From assembly GCF_000315625.1 (NCBI RefSeq), contig NW_005434656.1, positions 293,741-357,740 of the forward strand: DNA of 64,000 nt, read 5' to 3'. The notes below the pieces were generated by a model. The model saw nothing but the letters and a program-made list of their open reading frames with translations, was not told where the DNA came from and made no database searches. Shown here one piece after another: positions 19,525 through 30,000 of the stretch (its first letter is position 1; each line of letters begins with the position of its first letter). Both the position numbers and the translations under genes were made by a program. Origin of the DNA: Guillardia theta CCMP2712. Lineage: Eukaryota > Cryptophyceae > Pyrenomonadales > Geminigeraceae.

Positions 19525-21573
19525 TCACCCGGTTGTCATGATCCTTCTCTTTTTACCACACCTCCTTCTACTTTCCCTGGATCTATCATAGTTGACACAG
19601 GCACGGGCGAGGTCCTTGATGTCGATCACAAACTTCATGATGTACCTTGGGAGCATGTGTTTCATGCATAAGTAGAGCTGTATGTGAACCCCGTACTTTG
19701 CGTTCAATACCACCACCCTCTCAAGGTTTGATGTCTTCCCACACCTTATACACTCCTTGCAGCATGCCCTTCCATTCTTGATTAGGGTAGAGTTTGTGTC
19801 CGATGCCTCGAACTTGAAGTAACTTGACTTGCTCGACTTCCTATTCTTTATGTCATTGTAATAACCACCATGGTCACTGCTCGACATTTTGAGTATGGAG
19901 CTGAGTGAAGTCCCTATCCTTGGGTTCGAATAATGATTGGCGAACTCACATGGCTTCGTGAACTCATTTCCGGTATGGTTCCATCTCTTGAAGGTGCCGC
20001 AACATGGGCAGAGTATGTAGCTAGCGCCCTGTATGACGAGTATCTTGCCAAGCATGTTGACGCTTATGATAGAGTTATGAAGCCCACAGGAAGCACAGCG
20101 CAACTGGTTGGTCTGCATACATAGTCTGAGTTTCGATGAGACGGTAAAGCCATTGAGTTTGTTGCAGCACTTCATGCAGATGTGGACCTTCATCATGTTC
20201 TCCATTTGGAAATGGTCCGAGCTATATCTCTTTAGTATTGCAGAGCATTGCATCGCTGTAAGGTTACATGGAAGCGGATACACCTTACATCTAGAATGCA
20301 AGTGGTCTATGATGTTGAATTCTTCCACGGTTATGTTCGGGTTGTCACGGTGATAGATTTTCCAGAGCAGGCCATTGATATTCACAGGGTTCATGGATTT
20401 TGCTGCATCGAAGAGATGGTCCATATCATCCGTAATTCTCCTCCATTTTACCACGACCTCCTTGGATGGTGCATGTCTGCCAGACCTGAACTTACATGTC
20501 CTGACACATCGATCCACACACACAGTGGCGACTTCATCCAATCTATCCCACGTCCAATCTCCACTCTGTAGGGTCTCTTGTCGGAATGCATCGGCGACAT
20601 TGGGACAGATGTCAAAAAACGTCTGCATGCCTTGTACAGAACAAATGATCTCCTTCTCCGACACTATGAATGTGTTGCATGCATACCAGACGTACTCCAT
20701 GATCGACAACTTTAAAAGATTGAGGTTTGAATAGATGAACCTTGCCTGCTCTTGTAATGGTCTTGTCATCATCGATCTTAACTCACTCGCGCATCGCACC
20801 CTCTGTTCGAATGATGGCCTCTTCGCAGTATTGGGATACAAGCCAAGCAGGAGCCCGTGCATTATGTTGACTAGAACAGGTGTAGAAGGGTCAACAAAAA
20901 GCTCCTCTGCAAGAAAGGCGACCCTGTTCCTCTTCAAGCACGGGATACTGTTGCATATCACATTCAATATGAGGTTTGACTTCCAGTCCTTCTGTATGAG
21001 ACTTTGTGATATGAATCTTCCGATATCTGGTAGGGTGGAATGGTGGTAGGTGATACTAGGATGTAGCAACCTTGCATCGTTTGGTATGCGGTTGTATAGA
21101 TCTGGGAACTTCTTGGCGATCCAACAAGATATCAGGCTTCTATCAATCATCACTTGTGCATCGCGGATCCCGTGCTTAAGGTCTTCGTGTGTCTTCCTGA
21201 TGTAATGATCCAGCACCGGATCTTCTGGCCTGAATAGCGTTTGAATAGCTAAATCGCAACGTTTCGACATCTCGGTAAAAGCCGACGACCCGCCCGCAGA
21301 CAGGGCGTTCCACACCGCGTTAACATGGCGTGAGCATGCTCGCCCGACCTCCTTGTCGTGTACCTTGGCCTCCCCATCTGACTGACAACATGACGTCAAC
21401 ACCCATCCTGTCAGAAAAGACTCGTGCAAGTATGCAAGCATGAGCGTACCCTGACTCTTTATAATCGGTTCTCGTCGCTCGTTGAACATCACTGAAACAG
21501 CAATATTTTGATGATGACTGCTTCCCTGTTGTGTGCTCAATGAGGACAATGGCTCTGAGATTCTGAATGACAT
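19525..21573 (-). CDS. Large zinc-knuckle protein, possibly UL49/ORF66-like late-transcription factor
   Basis: 682 codons from ATG 21573. The N-terminal 400 residues are mostly helical. The C-terminal half carries a series of C-x2-C knuckles: ICMKCC, LRCASCGLHNS, YILCPCCGTFKRW, CCKECIRCGK, then LYLCMKHMLPRYIM. The last 30 residues are strongly basic. Herpesvirus ORF66/UL49-type late-transcription factors also have a run of conserved C-x2-C motifs, and the adjacent gene has UL92-like features, so a transcription role is a reasonable hypothesis. No obvious TATA box precedes this gene, unlike its neighbours, so the true start could differ or the 5' region may be incomplete. Confidence 0.5.
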   Translation of the reverse strand: MSFRISEPLSSLSTQQGSSHHQNIAVSVMFNERREPIIKSQGTLMLAYLHESFLTGWVLTSCCQSDGEAKVHDKEVGRACSRHVNAVWNALSAGGSSAFTEMSKRCDLAIQTLFRPEDPVLDHYIRKTHEDLKHGIRDAQVMIDRSLISCWIAKKFPDLYNRIPNDARLLHPSITYHHSTLPDIGRFISQSLIQKDWKSNLILNVICNSIPCLKRNRVAFLAEELFVDPSTPVLVNIMHGLLLGLYPNTAKRPSFEQRVRCASELRSMMTRPLQEQARFIYSNLNLLKLSIMEYVWYACNTFIVSEKEIICSVQGMQTFFDICPNVADAFRQETLQSGDWTWDRLDEVATVCVDRCVRTCKFRSGRHAPSKEVVVKWRRITDDMDHLFDAAKSMNPVNINGLLWKIYHRDNPNITVEEFNIIDHLHSRCKVYPLPCNLTAMQCSAILKRYSSDHFQMENMMKVHICMKCCNKLNGFTVSSKLRLCMQTNQLRCASCGLHNSIISVNMLGKILVIQGASYILCPCCGTFKRWNHTGNEFTKPCEFANHYSNPRIGTSLSSILKMSSSDHGGYYNDIKNRKSSKSSYFKFEASDTNSTLIKNGRACCKECIRCGKTSNLERVVVLNAKYGVHIQLYLCMKHMLPRYIMKFVIDIKDLARACVNYDRSRESRRRCGKKRRIMTTG

Positions 21574-21673
21574 CGTTTACTTGAACATATGGCCACATAC
21601 AGAACGTTTTCACAGTAACATACATAGGTTGAAGAAAAAGCAGAGGTAAAGCGGAAATTGCAACGGGCAAACG

Positions 21674-22907
21674 TCGCTGCTTTCTGAGAATCAGTGTGTC
21701 AAGCTATGCAGATTCCAGTGAATTGCTCATTGGAAAGCGTGCATTGGAACCGCAAATCCTAAATGGAAGACCCAGACATCGAGAACATTCGCTGGAAGTG
21801 ACGAAGTTCATGCAATAAAAGACTACCGTTTCATGTTGTTGATGTTCTGCATGACTGCATCAGGCATACCACATGAGAGAATCATGCAATATACGTGATG
21901 CTGGAACCTCATACAAGTGTAGCATGACCTTTGCATGCGAATCCGATCTTCATTCTGTCCTCATTGCATGTCTACCTCATGAACTTGAATGCATCGGTGG
22001 AACAAATTCCTAACAGTTCAAAAAAAGAGTGGGTTGTGGTACAAATTGATAACTGGAGTCTTGAACTGGGATCACCTATGGATTTAACCTAGATCTTAAC
22101 CCCTTTCTCCAGGTTAACTAAAGTGGGCACACTACGCTACGCTATTCAGAAGGTCATCCATAAAACCCCTAGTGTAAGGGTTGAAACTGATGCAGATGAA
22201 CGTAGATTGGTCCGTCATGTTCAACTTTCAAGGACATATAGGACACGGTTCCGACTTCAAACTGAAGCCTAAAAGTTCCCCCCGCCGCCGGCCGCGCGGC
22301 GCGCGCCGGCCGCGGCCCGACTCGCGACTCCGGCCTGAGTCTTTACTCAAAGTTAAGTTGGCCAGTCCGACGGTCCGACCGGTCACTCGCCCAGGGCGCC
22401 CGGCGCCGGGGACTCGACTGAGTCGGAGGGCCCGGCTTTAAGCCGGGCCGCGGCAGCCAAGTTAAGTGTGAAGGTGATGCCGATCAGTTAAGTTGGGGGA
22501 CAGCACTGCACAGTAAAAGGGCTCGTACTGTTTTTAACTTAAATTTGAGTAAAGTTTTAGTACAGTGATGCGACTTTGCCTAGTTTACATCTTTCGGAGG
22601 GCTCCAAGTTTTACGCCCCCAGGCGGGACGGTCGCATTTCAACTTTTTTGAAAAACAATAAAAACGAGCATAAAACAATCGACAGAAGGGGGACGTTTAA
22701 TACAGCTCAATAAATACCGGAAATCTGCATTAAACAAAGGTGATCGGGAAGCTCGCATGTGTGGAATGAATGTTGACTGAAACTGCGATTGACAATAAAG
22801 AATAGATAATGTCGATATTCTATTGGACATTTGTAGTAAGCAATAAAAAGTTCACATCCCCGCAACTTGTAGATTCCTCATTCCAGGGGAACGTGAGTAG
22901 AAGCGGC
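21674..22907. other. Non-coding region with repeat copy and GC-rich patch
   Basis: No gene recognised. It contains the lone copy of the 107-bp repeat segment (22168-22230) and a GC-rich patch (about 22270-22450) with AACTTAACTT-like words that resembles those at 8.8-9.4 kb and 60.6-60.96 kb. Confidence 0.5.
22168..22230 (+). repeat. Single copy of the 107-bp repeat segment
   Basis: It starts with CCTAGTGTAAGGGTTGAAAC and continues to TTGGTCCGTCATGTTCA, matching the units at 10578-10953. It begins with the same 12-mer at which the left array is cut. Confidence 0.8.
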
Positions 22908-23771
22908 ATGGTACCGAGCTCTTGTTCACGGAGCGCTTGCTGTCCCCTCCTCGTCTCGAGCTTGCTTACTATCTCGTTCTTGATCTCGCCTGTCAGGGCT
23001 GAGCTGTCCATTGTGGGTGCAGGATGGGGGCGTACAGGGACGATGAGTCTGAAAGTGGCCCTGGACAAGTTGGGGTACAAGACCTACCATATGATCGAGA
23101 TCATCGAGCACAATTCCCATCATCTTGACCTGTGGATCGAACTTGCTGAGCTCCATTCCCAAGGCAAGCCTTACAAGCATGTCATCCACACCATCTTCGA
23201 GAACTACACCGCGGCTGTGGACTTTCCTGCTGCTGCGTGGTGGAAGGAGATTCTGGAGACCTTTCCGAATTCAAAGGTCATCCTCAGTACAAGAGACCCT
23301 GAAAGATGGTACAACTCTGCTAAGGAGACCATCTTTCAGGCGCTATGGCACCACAGGATCCTTGGGCTGTTTGTTCCTCTCTCGCGCAAGTTCACTGTCA
23401 TGGTGCCATCCCTGTGGGACAAGGTTCTGGGAAAAGGGAGGCGGCCGACAGACTCCAAGGAGGAGACGATCAAAGCATATCTCCAGGACGCGGAAAGATT
23501 CAGAAAGTTGAATCTGCCCAAGAGGAGGAAGTTGGAGATCGCAGTCGGCAAGGAAGGTTGGAAGCCTTTGTGCGATTTCCTAGAGATTTCGCCGGGGTCA
23601 TGTCCCACTGAGCCTTTCCCTCGGCTGAACGATCAGGCCGAGTTCAAGATGAGAGCTCTCCTCCCTTTGCGCACTGTTGCTGTCATGGTGCTGCTGTCTC
23701 CTGTCGGACTTGCCTGCCTTGTATGGTGCTTCTTCTTCAGGTCCAAAGGCAAGTCGGGCAAGAAGGAGTGA
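22908..23771 (+). CDS. Sulfotransferase-family protein with signal peptide and C-terminal membrane anchor
   Basis: 287 codons from ATG 22908, uninterrupted. The frame also has an ATG at 22809, but starting at 22908 places a clear signal peptide first (hydrophobic LLVSSLLTISFLISPV ending at VRA). The mature part opens with GAGWGRTGTMSL, the PAPS-binding 5'-phosphosulfate loop of the Sulfotransfer_4 type. VILSTRDPERWYNS follows with the Arg and Ser of the 3'-phosphate-binding motif. The C-terminus is a TM segment (TVAVMVLLSPVGLACLVWCF) followed by a Lys-rich tail. It probably acts in the Golgi or another endomembrane, transferring sulfate from PAPS to an unknown acceptor. The C-terminal anchor is unusual, since many Golgi sulfotransferases are anchored at the N-terminus. 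Confidence 0.75.
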   Translation: MVPSSCSRSACCPLLVSSLLTISFLISPVRAELSIVGAGWGRTGTMSLKVALDKLGYKTYHMIEIIEHNSHHLDLWIELAELHSQGKPYKHVIHTIFENYTAAVDFPAAAWWKEILETFPNSKVILSTRDPERWYNSAKETIFQALWHHRILGLFVPLSRKFTVMVPSLWDKVLGKGRRPTDSKEETIKAYLQDAERFRKLNLPKRRKLEIAVGKEGWKPLCDFLEISPGSCPTEPFPRLNDQAEFKMRALLPLRTVAVMVLLSPVGLACLVWCFFFRSKGKSGKKE

Positions 23772-23937
23772 ACTCACCAAGGTTTTTCATCTCCTAGTGC
23801 GTCTCAACGATCGAATGCATATGGGGAGCTTTATCGTTTTATGAGGAAAGAGATTTCTGTGAGAAAGGAGATGAGGTTAATTAAAGATGATCGAAAGAAC
23901 TTCCAGGGTTTTCTTCCTTAACTGACGTGACCCCTTC

Positions 23938-26504
23938 CTAGCACATGGCATGTCCAGTCGCTCTGGGGAAAGGGATGACGTCTCCTGCAGTGCATGGGGG
24001 AGTCAATCTCGATTCTTCCACATATGGTCTGGCTCACGTATGTTCTCCAGGCCCGTGGCAAACTGCACGAGGCGGTCAAAGCCCAGCCCATAACCTGGAG
24101 GGGCACGGTGAGACGCTCCCAACCTTGGGAGGGAGGGAGAGAGAGGGGGGGGGGGAGGGGGAGAGAGAGAGAGTCTGTCTGGTGAGAGAGAGCATGAGTC
24201 CTGGTCGAGATCGTCTCACCAGCATGCGGCACCCCCCCAAATCTTCGAAGGTCGTTGTACCACTCGAGCGATGAGCCGTCGAGGCCCAGCTCCTCTATGC
24301 GCCCGAGAAGTCGGTCGATCCGCTCCTCCCTCTGGCTTCCTCCCACCATCTCTCCACATCGCGGGAAGAGAATGTCCATGGCAGCCACCGTCTTGCAGCA
24401 GCTCGTCAGTGGGAAGCGAAGGCTTGCGAGGAGGAACCTACCTTGTCATCGTCGTTGAGCCGCATGTAAAATGCCTTAATGTCCATCGGATAGTCTGCAT
24501 CTCAGTCACAGAATGACATGCTGTGATTATATTCTTCACCATACACGATGACCGGCCCACCAAAATGCTCCTCACACAAGTATTTTTCGTGCTCGGTAGC
24601 AAGATCGTTCCCCCACTCGGCTGGCATTTCGAATTTTTTGCCACTCTGTCGAATCACCGTGAGCGATTCATCCTAGGAGGTTGTATGCCTTATTCACCCT
24701 CTGCAACAAGTCGATAGCATCGCCATACGCCAACCGAACGAAAGGTTTTTCTATGATGTCCCTTGATCATAGTTACATGTTCTAGTCACAACCTTGTGCA
24801 AAAAGTACCGGATCTGTCCAGTCAATGAGACGTTGGAGAATCCCTTCATGCCCTGAGCACGAAAAGTAAGCAGTCTCCTTGAATAACTCTCCTGCACCTT
24901 TTGGCATGCGTTGTCAAAAAAGTTCAGATCCTGCTCGTTCCTCTGGACATTCTTGATAAGGCTCATCGAGACTGAGGGTTGCATAACACTACCAGCATCA
25001 ACTCCTTCAGCACAAACTTCAGCAGGCCCTCAGCATTCTCCATTACGTCCTACAATGACGTGAGGTAAATCAAAGGAGAGGCACGAGATTTACTTGGAGG
25101 TTGGAGAAAGCCATTTCAGGCTCGATCATCCAAAATTCGGCAAGGTGCCTGAAAGTTGGAATCCATCATGAGCGCGATTGTTCCATATATGGTTGGTTGC
25201 CTCTTTGTATGTGATTCTTCAGCCCGAAAAGTTGGTCCAAAGGTGTACACATTTCCCAGGGCACAAGCATAGGCTTCTGCCTGAGAGCAATCAGAGTGGT
25301 TGAGGCGCATGCAAACTGTGATACCTGAAGCTGACCAGATACCGTCAAGAACGTTGGCCTCTTGAAGAAATCTTGATTGTAATCCCAGGATCGATTTTCA
25401 GGGGTGTAACATGTGTCTGCCTGCATGCAGCCGCTTAGCGCCTTGTCCACTCATAACGAAGGAAATTCAGTCGACCCACCTTAGACATCAAAGTAGATAC
25501 AGAGAAGAGCTCTCCTGCATTGCAACCACCAGGTCACAGACACTCCGATGAATGTCAAACCCCACCAGCTCCTTCACAATTTGATGTTGTGATCAACGGC
25601 GTGTGCTGCCATCAGGACTTGTCAACTTGGTCGTCGTTCCAACACAACTCGGCTCACCACATATTGGAACCCGTGCTCCTGAAAGTATTTATGCACAGAG
25701 AAAGCCAGAGTGCTGCAAGAGAAATTGGTTCATCACTGGCTCATCTCAAACAAATTAGCTGCCATCAACCTGCGGATCCTCGAAGCAGCTCCGTAGGTGT
25801 TGGATCGAGGTCGGAGATGTGGGATCGTACGAAGGAAGTCGAGGGGCAGCCTGGCCTGTTGCAGCCTCCTTCAGCCCGGACAGACGCACAGAGGAAGCTG
25901 CTACCTTTGCTAGTGGATAGGAGTCAGGAGAGCAGCTACCCAGCAGCTGAAGCCCTTCTGCCTGTACCTCAACACTCTGGCCGCTACCGGGGCTTTCGAC
26001 GAGTTTCCCTGTCACTCTCCAGGAAGTGTGCGCGTGAGTGTTCTTGACGAGCTCTTGCCATCCTTCAGTATTTGGGTCGGCAAACACCTGAAGGCTCTTG
26101 AAGCAAGATCCGTCGTTGAGCTCCAGGAATGCGAATTTGCCCGACCCTTGCAAACGGATTGTCCTGGCCCAGCCACAAACAACAAGACGAGTGCCGATAA
26201 GGAGAGATTCACTCGCGAAAACGTCCTTGATGAGGAATCTCTGCATGAAACCTCGGGGAACTGGAGGCGAGGAACCAGAATCTCCCCCTGCTCGCACTGA
26301 TCCGTCCTCACCACCCCTGAGGCGTAGACTTCCAACCTTGGCATTGTAGGGACTGGAAGGGTTCAGAAAGAGAGCATGACCAGTGGAGGTAGGAGAGACA
26401 GACGAGCAGACACGAGTGAAGGAGAGACAGACGTACAACAAGGGCAGGACAAGGAGGAAGCAAGCATGCGTCGCAGTTCCCATCGTTCCGCCCCTGGAGT
26501 GCAT
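23938..26504 (-). CDS. Asparaginyl-tRNA synthetase, multi-exon, with targeting presequence
   Basis: Class II synthetase that charges tRNA-Asn. From the N-terminus it shows a hydrophobic signal-like stretch ([15 protein letters not shown]), then LRLRGGEDG, then an OB-fold anticodon-binding domain ([20 protein letters not shown]). The catalytic domain has [30 protein letters not shown], motif 2 ([13 protein letters not shown] then [12 protein letters not shown]), [28 protein letters not shown], and motif 3 [20 protein letters not shown], then [10 protein letters not shown]. Introns of about 45-60 nt interrupt it, for example within [12 protein letters not shown] near 25270-25325 and before the last exon near 23975-24030. 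One intron near 24128-24195 contains a GA-rich run. The stop is the TAG at 23940-23938. The presequence suggests import into the plastid or periplastid compartment. Not all exon borders could be fixed. Confidence 0.85.
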
Positions 26505-26767
26505 GCTGCGCTTTTCGGGCCTGCCTCAGGTGGCCGCCCGGGCTCCGGAGATTCGCCCCTGCCCGGCCGGGCCCGGCACGGCTCAGTTCGGAACTTGCCG
26601 CTGCCGCAGTGCCTGAGTACGGTGATTGTCTTCCGGGAATGATTTCACTTCTGAACCCCTTCTTTACTCAAAGTCTGAACAGTCTTGACAGTGTCAGGTA
26701 CAAGCCTTCTCGACTCTCCTGATTGTCCTCGTTCAGTTGCTAATTGAAGCCTTTGAAGCTCTATTAT

Positions 26768-26971
26768 TTATTTCGTAGTCGCCCCATTGATGCTGCATGA
26801 CAGTCTACGAACAGAACTCCGTAGATGATCCGTACTGAAGTTACGAATCTGATCCAAGAAGTTTGCCACCCCCTCCTTGAGAGATCGCTTCCTCGTTCCC
26901 TTCCTCTCGCCTCTCTCCTGCCATTCACCTTGCATCTCATCAGGCAGGCAAGCCTCTGCTTGAATCCTCAT
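26768..26971 (-). pseudogene. Detached C-terminal segment of the left surface-protein copy
   Basis: Residues TRKRSLKEGVANFLDQIRNF and SSVRRLS here match the C-terminal tail of the right-hand copy (about 51360-51480) almost exactly. In the left copy the coding frame already stops at 27057. A linking segment with a coiled-coil-like run (EQEQLKLASIQQQLARKEK) lies between, ending in a stop. Either the left gene lost its tail by deletion and frame changes, or an unseen intron still joins it. Confidence 0.55.
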
Positions 26972-27056
26972 TGCACCAGTGGTCGCAGATTTTTCTCCTT
27001 CCGAGCAAGCTGCTGCTGGATTGAAGCAAGCTTCAGTTGCTCCTGCTCTGTGTTAC

Positions 27057-30000
27057 CTACATGATATTGTCTGGGAGAGTCTCAGACTCGCATGCTGTGA
27101 TCTCCCCATGAGCCAGGACTGTCAACGTGGTTTCCTCCTCCTTGAACAGTGATTGCTCCGCATCTTCTTCTCCTCTGTACTGCTGTAACTCGTGGACGTC
27201 GTTAGGCGTCTCGTTCTGGTTGTAATACAATCCTCGGCCCTCACTGTCTTTGTACTCCTTCCAGCTGACCAGATTGCGGGCGCTTGTTGCCTTGTAAAAC
27301 TCGCCCTGGCTGTGATCATGAGCTCTCATGCCCGGCAGAGGGATAGAGAAGGCGCTCGTCATGGTGACGTCATCATCCGAGACGATCTTGAGGCAATGAT
27401 CAAAGCCCAAGTGTGACGTTGTCTGAAGGAGCTCTGTGTTCTGTGTAGAGAAGGGCAACGCCATGTCCGGGTCGAGCTGACGTAGAGACGACGTCTGGTC
27501 ATCCTGACTTGTCCGTTGCTGAGTTTGGTTGAAAAGCGAGAAGTGGCGAAAACCAAATACCCCCAGCCCGAACGTGAGCAATGAGAGTGAGGCAGCAAAG
27601 ATCATGCCATCTGTCAGCATTCTTTGAGATTTCTCTGGAGTCGTTGAAGCAGAAATTATCATGATCAGTGATGTGTCATTGAACGAGGCCATGGCTGTCC
27701 CGTTCAACGAGGCAATCGCAGTCCCGTTCGACGTAGCAAAAGCTGTTGAGGAATTGTACTCAATAGATGCATTGGGAATTGGAAGATGAGATGACGTCCG
27801 GGTAACAACACAAGATGATAAGTTTGAATCTGGAAACGAGCCTGTAGGACACGCCGTACACGAAGTCGAGCCCGCGCTGCCCTGCACATACCCTGCTGGA
27901 CACTCCATACACTGAGACGACCCGGTCGTGTTCTGATAGGCGCAAAGTCAGCAAGCAGCAAGCTAGCAGGTGGCAGACGCCTTGCTTTGACCTGATACGA
28001 GCCTGCAGGACACGCCGTACACGAAGTCGAGCCCGCGCTGCCCTGCACATACCCTGCTGGACACTCCATACACTGAGACGACCCGGTCGTGTTCTGATAG
28101 GCGCAAAGTCAGCAAGCAGCAAGCTAGCAGGTGGCAGACGCCTTGCTTTGACCTGATACGAGCCTGCAGGACACGCCGTACACGAAGTCGAGCCCGCGCT
28201 GCCCTGCACATACCCTGCTGGACACTCCATACACTGAGACGACCCGGTCGTGTTCTGATAGGCGCATAGTCAGCAAGCAGCAAGCTAGCAGGTGGCAGAC
28301 GCCTTGCTTTGACCTGATACGAGCCTGCAGGACACGCCGTACACGAAGTCGAGCCCGCGCTGCCCTGCACATACCCTGCTGGACACTCCATACACTGAGA
28401 CGACCCGGTCGTGTTCTGATAGGCGCAAAGTCAGCAAGCAGCAAGCTAGCAGGTGGCAGACGCCTTGCTTTGACCTGATACGAGCCTGCAGGACACGCCG
28501 TACACGAAGTCGAGCCCGCGCTGCCCTGCACATACCCTGCTGGACACTCCATACACTGAGACGACCCGGTCGTGTTCTGATAGGCGCAAAGTCAGCAAGC
28601 AGCAAGCTAGCAGGTGGCAGACGCCTTGCTTTGACCTGATACGAGCCTGCAGGACACGCCGTACACGAAGTCGAGCCCGCGCTGCCCTGCACATACCCTG
28701 CTGGACACTCCATACACTGAGACGACCCGGTCGTGTTCTGATAGGCGCAAAGTCAGCAAGCAGCAAGCTAGCAGGTGGCAGACGCCTTGCTTTGACCTGA
28801 TACGAGCCTGCAGGACACGCCGTACACGAAGTCGAGCCCGCGCTGCCCTGCACATACCCTGCTGGACACTCCATACACTGAGACGACCCGGTCGTGTTCT
28901 GATAGGCGCAAAGTCAGCAAGCAGCAAGCTAGCAGGTGGCAGACGCCTTGCTTTGACCTGATACGAGCCTGCAGGACACGCCGTACACGAAAGTCGAGCC
29001 CGCGCTGCCCTGCACATACCCTGCTGGACACTCCATACACTGAGACGACCCGGTCGTGTTCTGATAGGGCGCAAAGTCAGCAAGCAGCAAGCTAGCAGGT
29101 GGCAGACGCCTTGCTTTGACCTGATACGAGCCTGCAGGACACGCCCGTACACGAAGTCGAGCCCGCGCTGCCCTGCACATACCCTGCTGGACACTCCATA
29201 CACTGAGACGACCCGGTCGCGTTCTGATAGGCGCCCCAAAGTTCGGTGGTTTTCAGCAAAAGGGCAGCCAAAAAGCTAAAGCAAAGGTGGCAGACGCCTT
29301 GCTTTGGGTGGCAGACCGCCCTGTGATACGAGCCTGCAAGGAACACCTGCCGGGCCACGCCGTACACGAAGTCGAGCCCGCGCTGCCCTGCACATACCCC
29401 TGCTGGACACTCCATACACTGAGACGACCCGGTCGTGTTCTGATAGGCGCAAAGTCAGCAAGCAGCAAGCTAGCAGGTGGCAGACGCCTTGCTTTGACCT
29501 GATACGAGCCTGCAGGACACGCCGTACACGAAGTCGAGCCCGCGCTGCCCTGCACATACCCTGCTGGACACTCCATACACTGAGACGACCCGGTCGTGTT
29601 CTGATAGGCGCAAAGTCAGCAAGCAGCAAGCTAGCAGGTGGCAGACGCCTTGCTTTGACCTGATACGAGCCTGCAGGACACGCCGTACACGAAGTCGAGC
29701 CCGCGCTGCCCTGCACATACCCTGCTGGACACTCCATACACTGAGACGACCCGGTCGTGTTCTGATAGGCGCAAAGTCAGCAAGCAGCAAGCTAGCAGGT
29801 GGCAGACGCCTTGCTTTGACCTGATACGAGCCTGCAGGACACGCCGTACACGAAGTCGAGCCCGCGCTGCCCTGCACATACCCTGCTGGACACTCCATAC
29901 ACTGAGACGACCCGGTCGTGTTCTGATAGGCGCAAAGTCAGCAAGCAGCAAGCTAGCAGGTGGCAGACGCCTTGCTTTGACCTGATACGAGCCTGCAGGA

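Larger units (their letters stand above)
10954..22167. mobile_element. Endogenous virus-like or giant-transposon-like element (candidate)
   Basis: A block of compact, mostly intronless, AT-richer genes with short intergenic gaps, unlike the intron-bearing genes on either side. Order: transposase-like pieces (-), 15563-14640 (-), 16243-15626 (-), 16353-17672 (+), 17786-18163 (+), 18411-18172 (-), 19450-18440 (-), 21573-19525 (-). Six genes have a TATA-like box 28-38 nt before the ATG. The block lies between a truncated 107-bp repeat unit ending in CCTAGTGTAAGG (10942-10953) and another copy of that 12-mer (22168-22179) that continues the unit, as expected if an element had inserted into a repeat. 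No terminal inverted repeat was found, and no capsid, polymerase or packaging ATPase was recognised. The class is therefore unproven and the borders are provisional. Confidence 0.55.

Noticed and set aside
10954-22167. Terminal inverted repeats at the ends of the element
   Set aside because: Comparing the first 40 bases inside each proposed border by eye showed no convincing complementarity.
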